Source of the DNA: Streptomyces pacificus
GTDB lineage: Bacteria; Actinomycetota; Actinomycetes; Streptomycetales; Streptomycetaceae
NCBI RefSeq assembly: GCF_011766325.1
Contig: NZ_BLLG01000004.1
Location: 124,001 to 188,000, forward strand
DNA length: 64,000 bases
Direction of reading: 5' to 3'
In this document: in pieces, positions 29,016 through 37,073 of the stretch
Layout of the letters: each line of letters opens with the position of its first letter
Numbering within the stretch: position 1 is the stretch's first letter
Notes under the pieces: model-generated
Database searches by the model: none
What the model saw: only the letters and a program-made list of their open reading frames with translations
Told to the model about the DNA's origin: nothing
Program-made: the position numbers and the translations under genes

Positions 29016-29821
29016 ACACCACCCCGGTACTCCGTGTGACAGACGCGGATGTCGTCCGCGGCGGAAACCCGATCCTGCGCGAGGTGTCGCTGACCGTACG
29101 CGCCGGCGAGCACTGGGCGCTGCTCGGCGCCAACGGGGCGGGCAAGAGCACGCTGCTCAGTCTTCTCGGGGCGCTCGCACACCCCACCCGGGGCACCGTC
29201 GAGGTGCTGGGCCACCGGCTGGGACGGGTCGACATGCGGCAGTTGCGCTCCTTGGTCGGTCACGTCAACCAGCGGCACGACCTGCGCTCACCTCTCAAGG
29301 TCCGGGATGTCGTCCTGACCGGGCTGACCAACACCGTCGAGCGCGTTCCCCGCTGGAAGCCCACAGCCGAGCAGGTCGCCGTGGCCCACCGTCTCATCGG
29401 CCTGCTCGGCCTCGACGATCGGCTCGAGGCACGGTGGCCGACCCTGTCACAGGGGGAACGGGGCCGTGCGCTGATCGCCCGGGCGCTCATGCCGAGTCCG
29501 CGGCTGCTCCTGCTCGACGAGCCCGCCACCGGTCTGGACGTCGCCGGACGGGAGCAGCTCATCGAGCGGATCGACGCCCTGCAGCACGCCTATGCGGAAC
29601 TCGCGTCCGTCCTGGTCACCCACCACCTGGAGGAACTTCCCCCTGGGACGACCCACGTGATGCTGCTGCGTGGCGGTCGCTGTCTGGCCTCCGGTCCCGC
29701 TGCCGGGGTCCTGACCAGCGACCAGGTCAGCAAGTGCTTCGACCACCCCATCCGCCTCACCCGCGTCGACGGACGCTGGAGCGTGAGGGCAAGTCGCCCG
29801 GTCGGACCACGAGTCGGCTGA
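29012..29821 (+). CDS. ABC transporter ATP-binding protein
   Basis: The 269-residue ATPase has Walker [16 protein letters not shown] near residue 40, signature [15 protein letters not shown], Walker [13 protein letters not shown] and the switch histidine in VTHHLEEL. It resembles the YlmA/ModF-like stand-alone ATPases. No permease is encoded in the window, so either it pairs with a permease elsewhere or acts outside transport. Its GTG overlaps the leuA stop by four bases, so the two genes form an operon. Confidence 0.9.
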   Translation: MNTTPVLRVTDADVVRGGNPILREVSLTVRAGEHWALLGANGAGKSTLLSLLGALAHPTRGTVEVLGHRLGRVDMRQLRSLVGHVNQRHDLRSPLKVRDVVLTGLTNTVERVPRWKPTAEQVAVAHRLIGLLGLDDRLEARWPTLSQGERGRALIARALMPSPRLLLLDEPATGLDVAGREQLIERIDALQHAYAELASVLVTHHLEELPPGTTHVMLLRGGRCLASGPAAGVLTSDQVSKCFDHPIRLTRVDGRWSVRASRPVGPRVG

Positions 29822-29828
29822 GGTGGTG

Positions 29829-29868
29829 GTCGCGGTGGTGCGCGCCCACCGGCGCACGCCGCCGCGAC
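29829..29868. terminator. hairpin between convergent ABC and aaRS-like genes
   Basis: GTCGCGG...GTGCGC at 29829-29843 pairs with GCGCAC...CCGCGAC at 29852-29868 with a small internal bulge. It is placed between the stops of two convergent genes and probably ends both. Confidence 0.5.
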
Positions 29869-29874
29869 CGGTCT

Positions 29875-30732
29875 TCACACCAGCGACTGCTCGGCCTTCC
29901 CGACGGCGGCCTGGGCCTGGTCCCAGTCCCGGTCGAAGTGATCCGCCAGAGCGTGCAGCCACCGTTCGATGCCGAAGCCGACGCAGCCGGTGGAGGCCTG
30001 GCCACCACCGGACAGCGAGATGGAGCACCGCTCGCCGAAGAAGGTGTGATGGGTGTTCACGGAGGCGATGGCGAGGCCCTTGTGGACGTACTCGTGCTTG
30101 ACCGGGACGATCTGCTGGAACGTGGCGCGCTCTCCGGACTGGTCGTAGAAGGGGTCGGAGGCCGCACGGCGCTCCAGCGGCAGACCGATCTCGCCGGACA
30201 GGGCGTCCAGGAAGCGCGCCGAGTCATCGAGGTGGGCCGTGACCTGTTCCGGTGTTCCCAGCGCCACGACCTCGCGCATCCGGAACGCCTTGAGGCGGCG
30301 GAGTTGGTCGAAGTGGTCCTCGTTGCGGAAGCACTGCCCCAACAGGGTGACTCGCTCTCCTCCTTGGGAGACCTGCCGGTTCCGGTAGTGCAGGTACACG
30401 CCGTAGCAGGCGCTGGAGGGCAGAGCGAGACGCGCCGTACGCAGGGAAGCGGGACCGAAACGCCCCGAGGCTGCCTCCTGTTCGATCTGCCCGGCCCCCG
30501 CCGCGGCGACGTCCAGAGCCGAGGAGACGAGGGCGAGTTGCGGGAAGTTCCGGTAGACGTCGAGCACGGCGAGGTCGGTGACCGGCAGCAGCGGCGGCAC
30601 GGTCAGTGCGACAGCACCCGACGTCCTGGCCCACCGTGTGCAGATGCGGTCCAGCGTCTCGGCGAGCAGCGTCGGCCCCTCCTCCAGGGCAACGAGTCCC
30701 TCTGACACCCGGACACCGGTCGTGATGCTCAT
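29875..30732 (-). CDS. amino acid:[carrier protein] ligase (SerRS-like)
   Basis: This 285-residue protein is a class II aminoacyl-tRNA synthetase-like catalytic domain without the N-terminal tRNA-binding arm of seryl-tRNA synthetase. Motif 2 reads CFRNEDHFDQLRRLKAFRMREV and motif 3 GCVGFGIERWLHAL. The zinc ligands of the Bradyrhizobium amino acid:[carrier protein] ligases (Cys131, Glu176, Cys279) are matched by Cys109, Glu154 and Cys250 with similar spacing. Those enzymes attach glycine or alanine to the phosphopantetheine arm of a small carrier protein. The likely partner is the free carrier protein at 36072-36308. It is transcribed divergently from the exporter gene. The amino acid cannot be read from the sequence. 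Confidence 0.85.
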   Translation of the reverse strand: MSITTGVRVSEGLVALEEGPTLLAETLDRICTRWARTSGAVALTVPPLLPVTDLAVLDVYRNFPQLALVSSALDVAAAGAGQIEQEAASGRFGPASLRTARLALPSSACYGVYLHYRNRQVSQGGERVTLLGQCFRNEDHFDQLRRLKAFRMREVVALGTPEQVTAHLDDSARFLDALSGEIGLPLERRAASDPFYDQSGERATFQQIVPVKHEYVHKGLAIASVNTHHTFFGERCSISLSGGGQASTGCVGFGIERWLHALADHFDRDWDQAQAAVGKAEQSLV

Positions 30733-30952
30733 CAGAAGCTCCTTGGCGTGATTGCCTCAACGGGCAGGGGAAGCCCCGTCGGCAGCGGCGGGAAGGCACG
30801 TCGGCCGACCGGCCAGACCGGCCGGCTGGCGGGCCGCGGTCGATCGTGCGGGGCAGCGGGAGCACGCAGCGCGCGGAGCGTGCGCGGAGGTCAACACCTC
30901 TCGACGGAAGAGTCTTTCCGCGCTCCACGGCGCTCGCTAAGGTAACACCTCA

Positions 30953-30986
30953 GACGACCTGAGTAGCTGAGTTGTTCTGACTCTAC
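30953..30986 (+). promoter_or_regulatory. putative operator/promoter element 2 (aaRS-exporter intergenic)
   Basis: CTGAGTAGCTGAGTTGT (30959-30975) repeats the element of the gntR-leuA region with one mismatch, and downstream the pattern T-ACT-TAC is also shared at the same spacing. An inverted pair CTCAG / CTGAG surrounds the left part (from about 30949). It lies 38 bases before the exporter ATG. Confidence 0.55.
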
Positions 30987-31012
30987 AGCCGGTGAACGGG
31001 AGAGACGTTTCG

Positions 31013-32242
31013 ATGAAAAAGGGGCAACTCGGCTTCCTGACCGGCACACACGCGGTCAACGACCTGTACCAAGGCGCGATCCCCGCGATGCTGCCGTTCC
31101 TGATGTCCGAGCGTCACTACAGCTATGCCGCGGTCTCCGGCCTGGCGTTCGCGGCCAGCGGCATTTCCAGCCTGTTCCAGCCGTTGTTCGGCGTTCTCTC
31201 CGACCGCAAGCCGCGGGCCTGGCTCGTTCCGGCCGGGTTCCTCACCGCCGCCCTGGGCGTCGTCGCGGCCGGGCTGTCCGGGAACTACCCGGTCACCTGG
31301 CTCTGTGTGGCGCTGGCGGGGATCGGCATCGCGGCCTACCACCCGCCCGCGACGAGCCAGGCCCGCGCCGCCGGCGGCTCATCACAGAAAGCCATGAGCG
31401 TGTTCTCCGTGGGCGGGACGGTCGGCGGCGCCCTCGCGCCCACGCTGGTCACCCTCGTGATCGGTTCGGCGGGATTCGACGGGAGCTACCTGCTGTCAGC
31501 CCCCGCCCTGGTCATGGCCGCCCTGTGGGTCCTCAAGGGCCCGTGGATGCGATGGCGGGGCTACCCGGAGGCGGCTCCGCCGGTCACCGGCAGATCAACA
31601 GGGCCGGCGGCGGACACCGCCCTGCAGACGGACGACTGGCGTGCCTTCGGCCGCCTGGTGGCCGTCATCATCGGGTGGTCCATCCCCTTCGTCACCGTCA
31701 CCTCACTGGTGTCTCTGCTGGCACAGCGCGAACTGGGCCGGTCCGCGGCGGCAGGCGCGACCGTACTCACCGCCTACACCGCGGCCGGCGCCGTGGGAAC
31801 ACTGCTGGGCGGCTGGGTCGGCGACCGGTACGGCCGGATGACCTCGGTACGGGTCGGCTACCTGGCGGCACTCCCGGCCCTGCTGGGCATCGCCTGGGCC
31901 CCGGCGTTCCCGCTCCTCGTGGTGAGCGCCACTCTGTTCGGCGCCGCCATGTTCGTTCCGTTCGCCGCTCAGGTCACCCTCGCCCAGGACTACTTGCCCC
32001 ATCGTCCCGGCACGGCCAGCGGGCTGGCCCTGGGGCTGGCCATGGCGGCGGGCGGCCTGTGCTCCCCCGCCTTCGGATGGTTGGCCGATTCGAGCGGCCT
32101 GCGGGCCACGTTCTACGCACTGCTCCTCGTATTCGTCGCCCCTGTCGTCATGGCGATTCGCCTGCCCGACCGCGTCCTGGACTCACCCGACCCGCAATCA
32201 CCGGATCCGGTCGAGGCAAAGAATGCCAGCAGCACGCAATAG
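31013..32242 (+). CDS. MFS transporter, fosmidomycin-resistance (Fsr)-like
   Basis: The 409-residue protein has twelve hydrophobic segments and the Fsr-type N-terminus GTHAVNDLYQGAIPAMLPFL, followed by GVLSDRKPR and in the second half GGWVGDRYGR. Such proteins export antibiotics such as fosmidomycin. As first gene after the shared operator it most likely exports the cluster product or confers self-resistance. ATG at 31013 is preferred because GGGAGAG lies ten bases upstream; an in-frame GTG at 30992 is an alternative. Confidence 0.9.
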   Translation: MKKGQLGFLTGTHAVNDLYQGAIPAMLPFLMSERHYSYAAVSGLAFAASGISSLFQPLFGVLSDRKPRAWLVPAGFLTAALGVVAAGLSGNYPVTWLCVALAGIGIAAYHPPATSQARAAGGSSQKAMSVFSVGGTVGGALAPTLVTLVIGSAGFDGSYLLSAPALVMAALWVLKGPWMRWRGYPEAAPPVTGRSTGPAADTALQTDDWRAFGRLVAVIIGWSIPFVTVTSLVSLLAQRELGRSAAAGATVLTAYTAAGAVGTLLGGWVGDRYGRMTSVRVGYLAALPALLGIAWAPAFPLLVVSATLFGAAMFVPFAAQVTLAQDYLPHRPGTASGLALGLAMAAGGLCSPAFGWLADSSGLRATFYALLLVFVAPVVMAIRLPDRVLDSPDPQSPDPVEAKNASSTQ

Positions 32243-32438
32243 CTATCTCAGCCACTTCCCCACAGGGAATCACTTCCCACCCCTCAGGAAAGTGCCCGAA
32301 ATATGAGATGGCCATTGAAAGCAACTTCGCCGTTACGTACCGTCTGATGTGGCCCGGAAAAGTTCCACCAGAGCAATGCCCATGCAGACCCCAAAGGTCC
32401 TGCGCCGTCGAACCAGTGTGTCAGCAAGGAGAAATCCG

Positions 32439-32807
32439 ATGAAGATCAACTGGGATGACCACGAGGAACTGAAGGCTGAAGGGATTGCACTCTCGCGGCG
32501 CTTCGCATTCGGCCAGGAGATGTCCTGCCTCAAGGTGGTGGCGGACCAGTCCGGAGACCTGAACCTCCCGCCGCACTGGCACGAGAACGAGCAGTGGGTC
32601 GTGGTCACGGAAGGGTCCATTCGCTTCATCTGCGAGGGAACCGAGTACGAGCTCAACGCCGGCGACGTGGCCTACATACCGTCGCGCCAGCGGCACACGG
32701 CCACCTTCGTCGGAAAGGAAGGGGCCGTTCTCATGGAGTTCTCCGCTCCCCCGCGGCTCGACCTCGCCCCCGGTTCGATCCTCCCGTCGTCCATGAAGTT
32801 CGACTAG
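32439..32807 (+). CDS. small cupin protein
   Basis: The 122-residue single-domain cupin has motif 1 PPHWHENEQWVVVTEG (HxH and a following Glu) near residue 48 and motif 2 DVAYIPSRQRHTATF, giving a complete three-His-one-Glu metal site. Function cannot be assigned: stand-alone cupins act as isomerases, cyclases, dioxygenases or sensors. An excellent AAGGAG site precedes the ATG. It follows the exporter after a 196-base gap of lower G+C and precedes the adenylation gene, and fits a tailoring role. Confidence 0.85.
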   Translation: MKINWDDHEELKAEGIALSRRFAFGQEMSCLKVVADQSGDLNLPPHWHENEQWVVVTEGSIRFICEGTEYELNAGDVAYIPSRQRHTATFVGKEGAVLMEFSAPPRLDLAPGSILPSSMKFD

Positions 32808-32859
32808 TCTGCCCAAAGACCCGCCACATTGTCAGCGACCACGCCGATGGGGATCGATC

Positions 32860-34395
32860 GTGCGTAGCATCATGTACGGCAGGCAACATTCAGAGACAAC
32901 AATACATGAGGCATTCGGCCGGGTCGTACAGAAATTCCCGGACCGGAATGCCATCGTCACCGCGGAAAGAGCGGTGACCTACGCGGAACTCGCGGCCACA
33001 TCCCGCCGGATCGCTCACCGCCTGGTCGGCCACGGCGTGCGGCCCGGCAGCATCGTCCCGGTCGTGGCCCGCCGGTCACCGGACCTGGCCGCCGTCATTC
33101 TCGGCGTCCTCATGGCCGGCGGGGCCTACGGCATCCTGGACGTGCGATGGCCGATCCCCCGCATCACCCGGCTGCTGCACACCATGCACTGCCCGGTCGT
33201 CCTGGCGGACGCCGCGGGTTCCTCCCGCCTCGGTGAGGCCCGGGTCGGCCACACCACTTTCGGGGAGCTGCAGCGGACTGCCTCGCTCCCCGAGGTACCG
33301 GCCGGCCTGCCGCACGTCCCGGCCGACGCCTGCGCCACCCTCTTCTGGACATCGGGCAGCACCGGCAGCCCCAAGGCGGTCATGTCTCCGCACCGGGCCA
33401 CGACGAGACTGTTCACCCCGAACGGATTCATGGACTTCGGCGAACGCCCGGTGATGATCCACGCGGCGGCGGTGGCCTGGGACGCCTTCACCCTGGAGCT
33501 GTGGGGCATGCTGCTCAGCGGCGGAACCGCCGTCGTGCACGAGGACGATCTCCTTCTGCCGCCGGCGATCCGCGCCTACACCCGTGACCTGGGTGCCACC
33601 CACCTCTTCCTCACCCCGTCGCTCTTCGACGTGATCGCGGGAGGCGACATCCACTGCCTGGGCGGTCTGCGCGCCGTACTGCTGGGTGGGGACAGACCAC
33701 CCCCGGCGAACTGCGGGAGGCTCCTCGACGCCTACCCGGACATCGAGTTGTACAACGGTTACGGCCCCGTCGAGTCCTGTGTGTTCGCCACGGTCCACCG
33801 CGTCACCGGCGCCGACACGGGCACCGCGACCGGCATCCCGGCCGGCCTTCCCGTGCCCGGCACGCAGCTGTACGTCGTTCGCGACGATGCCCCGGTCCGG
33901 CGGGGCGAGACAGGCGAGGTCGCCATCGGAGGGACGGGGCTCGCCCTCGGCTATCTGGACGCACCCGACCAGACCGCCGCCGTCTTCCGGCATGTCATGG
34001 TCGACGGGGACAAGATCCCGGTCTATCTGACCGGCGACCAGGGCCGGCTTGACGACTCCGGCGCCCTGCATTTCGCCGGCCGCAGGGACGCTCAAATCAA
34101 AATCGCCGGACACCGAATCGAACCGGCAGAGATCGAGTCGGCTGTGCGCGGTCTGGGCAGCACACGATCGGTCATCATGCCGATCCCTGACCGCAGTGGC
34201 ACACCGCGCATCATCCTGTTCGCAGAGATGCCCCACACGGACATGACCGAACTGGAAATGCAGGGCCGCCTCAGGGAAACGCTGCCCATGTACATGGTGC
34301 CCGCCAAGGTGCACTTCGTCTCCTCGATGCCACTCCTGGAAAACACCAAAATCAACAAGAGGGAGCTCTCGGCGCGCTTCGGCTACGCTTCCTGA
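32860..34395 (+). CDS. stand-alone NRPS-type adenylation protein
   Basis: This 511-residue enzyme activates a carboxylic or amino acid as the acyl-adenylate and passes it to a carrier protein. Core motifs are intact: A3 WTSGSTGSPKAV (residues 163-174), A5 NGYGPVES, A7 YLTGDQGR, A8 GRRDAQIKIAGHRIEPAEIE and A10 lysine in NTKINKREL. No condensation or carrier domain is fused. Aspartate of the A4 motif (AWDAFTLE) is present, indicating an alpha-amino acid substrate. My manual reading of the binding-pocket code is D-A-L-L-L-G-G-V-F-K, closest to codes for aliphatic residues such as valine, but this is a weak prediction. The GTG start could instead be the ATG at 32872. Confidence 0.9.
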   Translation: MRSIMYGRQHSETTIHEAFGRVVQKFPDRNAIVTAERAVTYAELAATSRRIAHRLVGHGVRPGSIVPVVARRSPDLAAVILGVLMAGGAYGILDVRWPIPRITRLLHTMHCPVVLADAAGSSRLGEARVGHTTFGELQRTASLPEVPAGLPHVPADACATLFWTSGSTGSPKAVMSPHRATTRLFTPNGFMDFGERPVMIHAAAVAWDAFTLELWGMLLSGGTAVVHEDDLLLPPAIRAYTRDLGATHLFLTPSLFDVIAGGDIHCLGGLRAVLLGGDRPPPANCGRLLDAYPDIELYNGYGPVESCVFATVHRVTGADTGTATGIPAGLPVPGTQLYVVRDDAPVRRGETGEVAIGGTGLALGYLDAPDQTAAVFRHVMVDGDKIPVYLTGDQGRLDDSGALHFAGRRDAQIKIAGHRIEPAEIESAVRGLGSTRSVIMPIPDRSGTPRIILFAEMPHTDMTELEMQGRLRETLPMYMVPAKVHFVSSMPLLENTKINKRELSARFGYAS

Positions 34396-34455
34396 GCGCC
34401 CGCCCGGATTCCCGAACCACAGGTGCCAGCCCCCGTGCACAGGCAAGGAATCGAA

Positions 34456-34911
34456 TTGAGTACACAGCACCGCACGGAAGAAAAATTCTCCATTGCGCTC
34501 GAATCCATACAGAGCAAACGCCGGATCGAACGAGTCCTGGAGGCTGCGAACGCCCTCCTCGACCGGTATGCAGCACAGCCCGACCCCGAAGAGCGCCTCA
34601 AGATCACGTTCGAACTCCTTCGACGGAACTTCACACCAGAGGTAGCCATCGTCTTCGGAAATATGGCACTCGGCACCGACAGCCCGGTCGGCATTGCCGG
34701 AACCGAAGCCGTACCTCCTGGCGAGCGCCGAGGCGAGACAGTTTTCCACTGCAAAATAATCGGAGCCGACCGAAGGAGCGGATCCCTCACCGCGTTCTAC
34801 ACGGAACCCGGCACCATGGGACTGACCGACGCCGAATGGCTGGCGGCCATGCGGCTGCTGGCCGGCATCAGCGGACTGGGTGTCGGGGGGCATGTGACAT
34901 GCCCGCAGTAG
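34456..34911 (+). CDS. unrecognised small protein, possibly GAF-like
   Basis: The 151-residue protein has a helical N-terminus (KFSIALESIQSKRRIERVLEA in part) followed by an alpha/beta half (PEVAIVFGNMALG, then SGSLTAFYTEPGTMGLTDAEWLAAMRLLAGI) whose ending resembles a GAF domain: a strand, FYTEP loop, then a last helix with a LLAGI pattern. No catalytic residues stand out. TTG is preferred as start, with AAGGAA eight bases before; a GTG at 34423 is the alternative. Its end overlaps the P450 gene by 13 bases, so it is part of the operon. Confidence 0.6.
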   Translation: MSTQHRTEEKFSIALESIQSKRRIERVLEAANALLDRYAAQPDPEERLKITFELLRRNFTPEVAIVFGNMALGTDSPVGIAGTEAVPPGERRGETVFHCKIIGADRRSGSLTAFYTEPGTMGLTDAEWLAAMRLLAGISGLGVGGHVTCPQ

Positions 34912-36056
34912 CGACCAGGGAGTCCCCGGCGAACCTCCTCTCGCAGCCGTACTGGTACCGGCACCTGCCGCCGACGGCCGACGTGCACCAGCTGGACGAG
35001 GGACTGTTCGCCGTAACCGGAAACGCGGCCGTGCAGGAAGCGCTCGCTCATCCCTCGATCGTGGCCGAGCACCCGCTCAAGGCCAGTGCGCGCGCCTTCG
35101 GCCCCAACGTGCTCGATGCCGACGGACCGAGCCACAGGGCATTCCGTGCCCTGCTGGCGCCGATCCTGTCCGCGGGGCGCATCACGGAGTACAAGCAGGC
35201 GCTGATGCCCGGGCTCATCCGTGGCCTGGTCGACGGCATCGCGGGCGTCGAGACCGACGACTTCTACAACTCCTTCGCGCACAAGGTGCCCTATGGAATC
35301 GTGTGCACGATCCTCGGCATCGACGCCTCGCTTGAGGACCGGTTCCACGGGCTGACCCGCCCTCTGGCGCGGCTTCTGGACTACCCGACCCGGGAGACCG
35401 ACGAGACGCACGCCAACGTCGCCGAGCTACTGCGGCTGATCGAAGAACAGCGGGCCGCCAAGACCGCCGACGAGCGGTCTCTGCTGGAGACCATCGAGCG
35501 GACCCGGGACCGCAGGGGCATCTCGCTGACGGACAGCGAAGTGCGCTCGACGGCACTGCTGTTCTTCCTGGCCGGCACCGAGACCAGCAGCGCGTTCATC
35601 ACCTCGCTCGTGTACTGCATGGGACGCGGCATATTCAGCCTGGACGAACTGCGCGACGAGCAGGTACGGGACGACTACATCGAAGAGGTTCTGAGGCTGT
35701 ACCCGCCCGTACAGACGATCGTTCGGTTCGCCGGCGAGGACCTGACCGTTCAGGGCGTGGCAGTGCCACGGCACTCGGCGGTGCTGGCCTCGATCGCCGG
35801 AGCCAATCGTGACCCACGGGTCTTCGACCACCCTGAACGCTTTCAGACCGGCAGGAGCCTGAAGGGCTCGATTCCCTTCGCGGTCGGCGCGCACGCCTGC
35901 CCAGGAGCCATGCTCGCCAAAACGGAGTTCTCGCTGCTCATCGAGGAGATCATCCAGCGCTGCTCGGAGGTGGTCGTCACCCGTGACCGGCTCGGCATGG
36001 AGAGCCAGTCGTTCTCCCATCCCGCCGACTTTTCCGTCGAGTTCAGGACAAGGTAA
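34899..36056 (+). CDS. cytochrome P450
   Basis: The 385-residue P450 has the I-helix oxygen-activating motif FFLAGTETSS, the K-helix ExxR in EEVLRLYPP and the heme-binding loop FAVGAHACPG with Cys334. It is a soluble actinobacterial type. Standing immediately upstream of a free carrier protein, it could hydroxylate or desaturate an aminoacyl group on that carrier, as several beta-hydroxylating P450s do; that is inference. ATG overlaps the previous gene and has GGGGGG eight bases upstream. Confidence 0.93.
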   Translation: MPAVATRESPANLLSQPYWYRHLPPTADVHQLDEGLFAVTGNAAVQEALAHPSIVAEHPLKASARAFGPNVLDADGPSHRAFRALLAPILSAGRITEYKQALMPGLIRGLVDGIAGVETDDFYNSFAHKVPYGIVCTILGIDASLEDRFHGLTRPLARLLDYPTRETDETHANVAELLRLIEEQRAAKTADERSLLETIERTRDRRGISLTDSEVRSTALLFFLAGTETSSAFITSLVYCMGRGIFSLDELRDEQVRDDYIEEVLRLYPPVQTIVRFAGEDLTVQGVAVPRHSAVLASIAGANRDPRVFDHPERFQTGRSLKGSIPFAVGAHACPGAMLAKTEFSLLIEEIIQRCSEVVVTRDRLGMESQSFSHPADFSVEFRTR

Positions 36057-36071
36057 GGGGAAAAGGGCACA

Positions 36072-36308
36072 GTGGAAAGCAAGATAGCGTCGTTGCGCAA
36101 GTGGATCGACCGCCTACACGAGGAGCCGCTCGACATCCAGGACGACACCGACCTGATCCAGTCGGGCGTGGTGACCAGCCTCCAGTTCGTCCAGATGGTC
36201 ATCGAGATCGAGCGTCTGCACGGTGAGAAGCTGGACCCGGGTGTGATCAACATCGAGTCGATGCGCACGCTCAAGGCTATCGACGCGGCCGTCTTCCAGG
36301 CCACCTGA
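36072..36308 (+). CDS. free acyl/aminoacyl carrier protein
   Basis: The 78-residue protein has the phosphopantetheine attachment pattern DLIQSGVVTSLQFVQMVIEIE with Ser36; the usual DSL is TSL here. The closest pattern I know is that of the discrete carrier proteins loaded by SerRS-like amino acid ligases. It is the only carrier protein in the window, so both activating enzymes of the cluster presumably compete for or share it, unless one uses a partner elsewhere. The GTG start follows AAGGG-like AAAAGGGCACA. Its stop overlaps the SDR ATG by one base (TGATG). Confidence 0.88.
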   Translation: MESKIASLRKWIDRLHEEPLDIQDDTDLIQSGVVTSLQFVQMVIEIERLHGEKLDPGVINIESMRTLKAIDAAVFQAT

Positions 36309-37048
36309 TGGGCGGGGACGCCCCCCGGACGGCGGTGGTCTCCGGGACCTCGTCCGGGATCGGGGCGGCCGTGGCAGCGGAGTTCCTGCGCCGGGATTAC
36401 ACCGTCATCGGCCTGTCCCGGCGCGGCAATCCGGAACTCGCACAGGAAGCCGGGTACGTCGACTGCGTCGCCGACCTGCGCGACGGTGACAGCGTGCGGG
36501 CCGCCCTCACCTCGGCAGCCGATGCCACGGCGGACGGGGTCGAGGCCGTGGTGCTCAACGCCGGCGCCTCACCGGATCCGGCCGACCTCCTGAAGGTCGA
36601 GTGGCAGGTGGCGGCGGAAGCCTACGAGACCAACGTCCGCACAGCGCTGCACCTCGTCCAGGCGACGGCTCCGCTGCTCCGGCAGAGCGGCGGCGGCTCC
36701 TTGACGTTCGTCGGAGCGAGCCTGGCCAACGGCTACAAGCCCGAACGCTGGTCGTACGCGGCCAGCAAGGCCGCGATGACCACCCTGATGCGAGCGTGCT
36801 CAGTCGAGTTCGCCGACGACGGCGTCGTGGCGAACGAGGTACGTCCCGGCCCCGTCGCGACCGCCATGACGATGGCGGGTCTGGACGGTGAGGTGAACGA
36901 CCAGATCATCCGCGCCATCAACGCGGGATTCGGCACGGACTGGCTCAAGTCGCCGCGCACCGTGGCGGAGTGGATCGTCGCCATCGCCGAGTTCCCGTCG
37001 AACGGACCCACCGGTCAGGTCTTCAACTACAGCCGCAAGGTTCTGTAA
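36308..37048 (+). CDS. short-chain dehydrogenase/reductase
   Basis: This 246-residue classical SDR has the cofactor motif SGTSSGIG near residue 12, NAGA at 84-87, and the catalytic triad Ser138, Tyr150, Lys154 (WSYAASK). Cofactor preference is uncertain; Arg38-Arg39 after strand two (LSRRG) favours NADP(H). It probably oxidises or reduces an intermediate of the cluster, for example a beta-hydroxy group made by the P450. It is coupled to the carrier protein gene by TGATG. Confidence 0.9.
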   Translation: MGGDAPRTAVVSGTSSGIGAAVAAEFLRRDYTVIGLSRRGNPELAQEAGYVDCVADLRDGDSVRAALTSAADATADGVEAVVLNAGASPDPADLLKVEWQVAAEAYETNVRTALHLVQATAPLLRQSGGGSLTFVGASLANGYKPERWSYAASKAAMTTLMRACSVEFADDGVVANEVRPGPVATAMTMAGLDGEVNDQIIRAINAGFGTDWLKSPRTVAEWIVAIAEFPSNGPTGQVFNYSRKVL

Positions 37049-37073
37049 TCCAGAGAAAGGCAGACAGGCACCC

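Noticed and set aside
32439..32807. Hydrazine (N-N bond) synthetase module suggested by the cupin next to an aaRS-like gene
   Set aside because: That system uses a cupin paired with a methionyl-tRNA-synthetase-like domain and an N-hydroxylase; here the aaRS-like protein is SerRS type and there is no N-hydroxylase.
36072..36308. Acyl carrier of fatty acid or polyketide synthesis
   Set aside because: No ketosynthase or acyltransferase gene is in the window, and the sequence pattern is nearer to discrete aminoacyl carriers.
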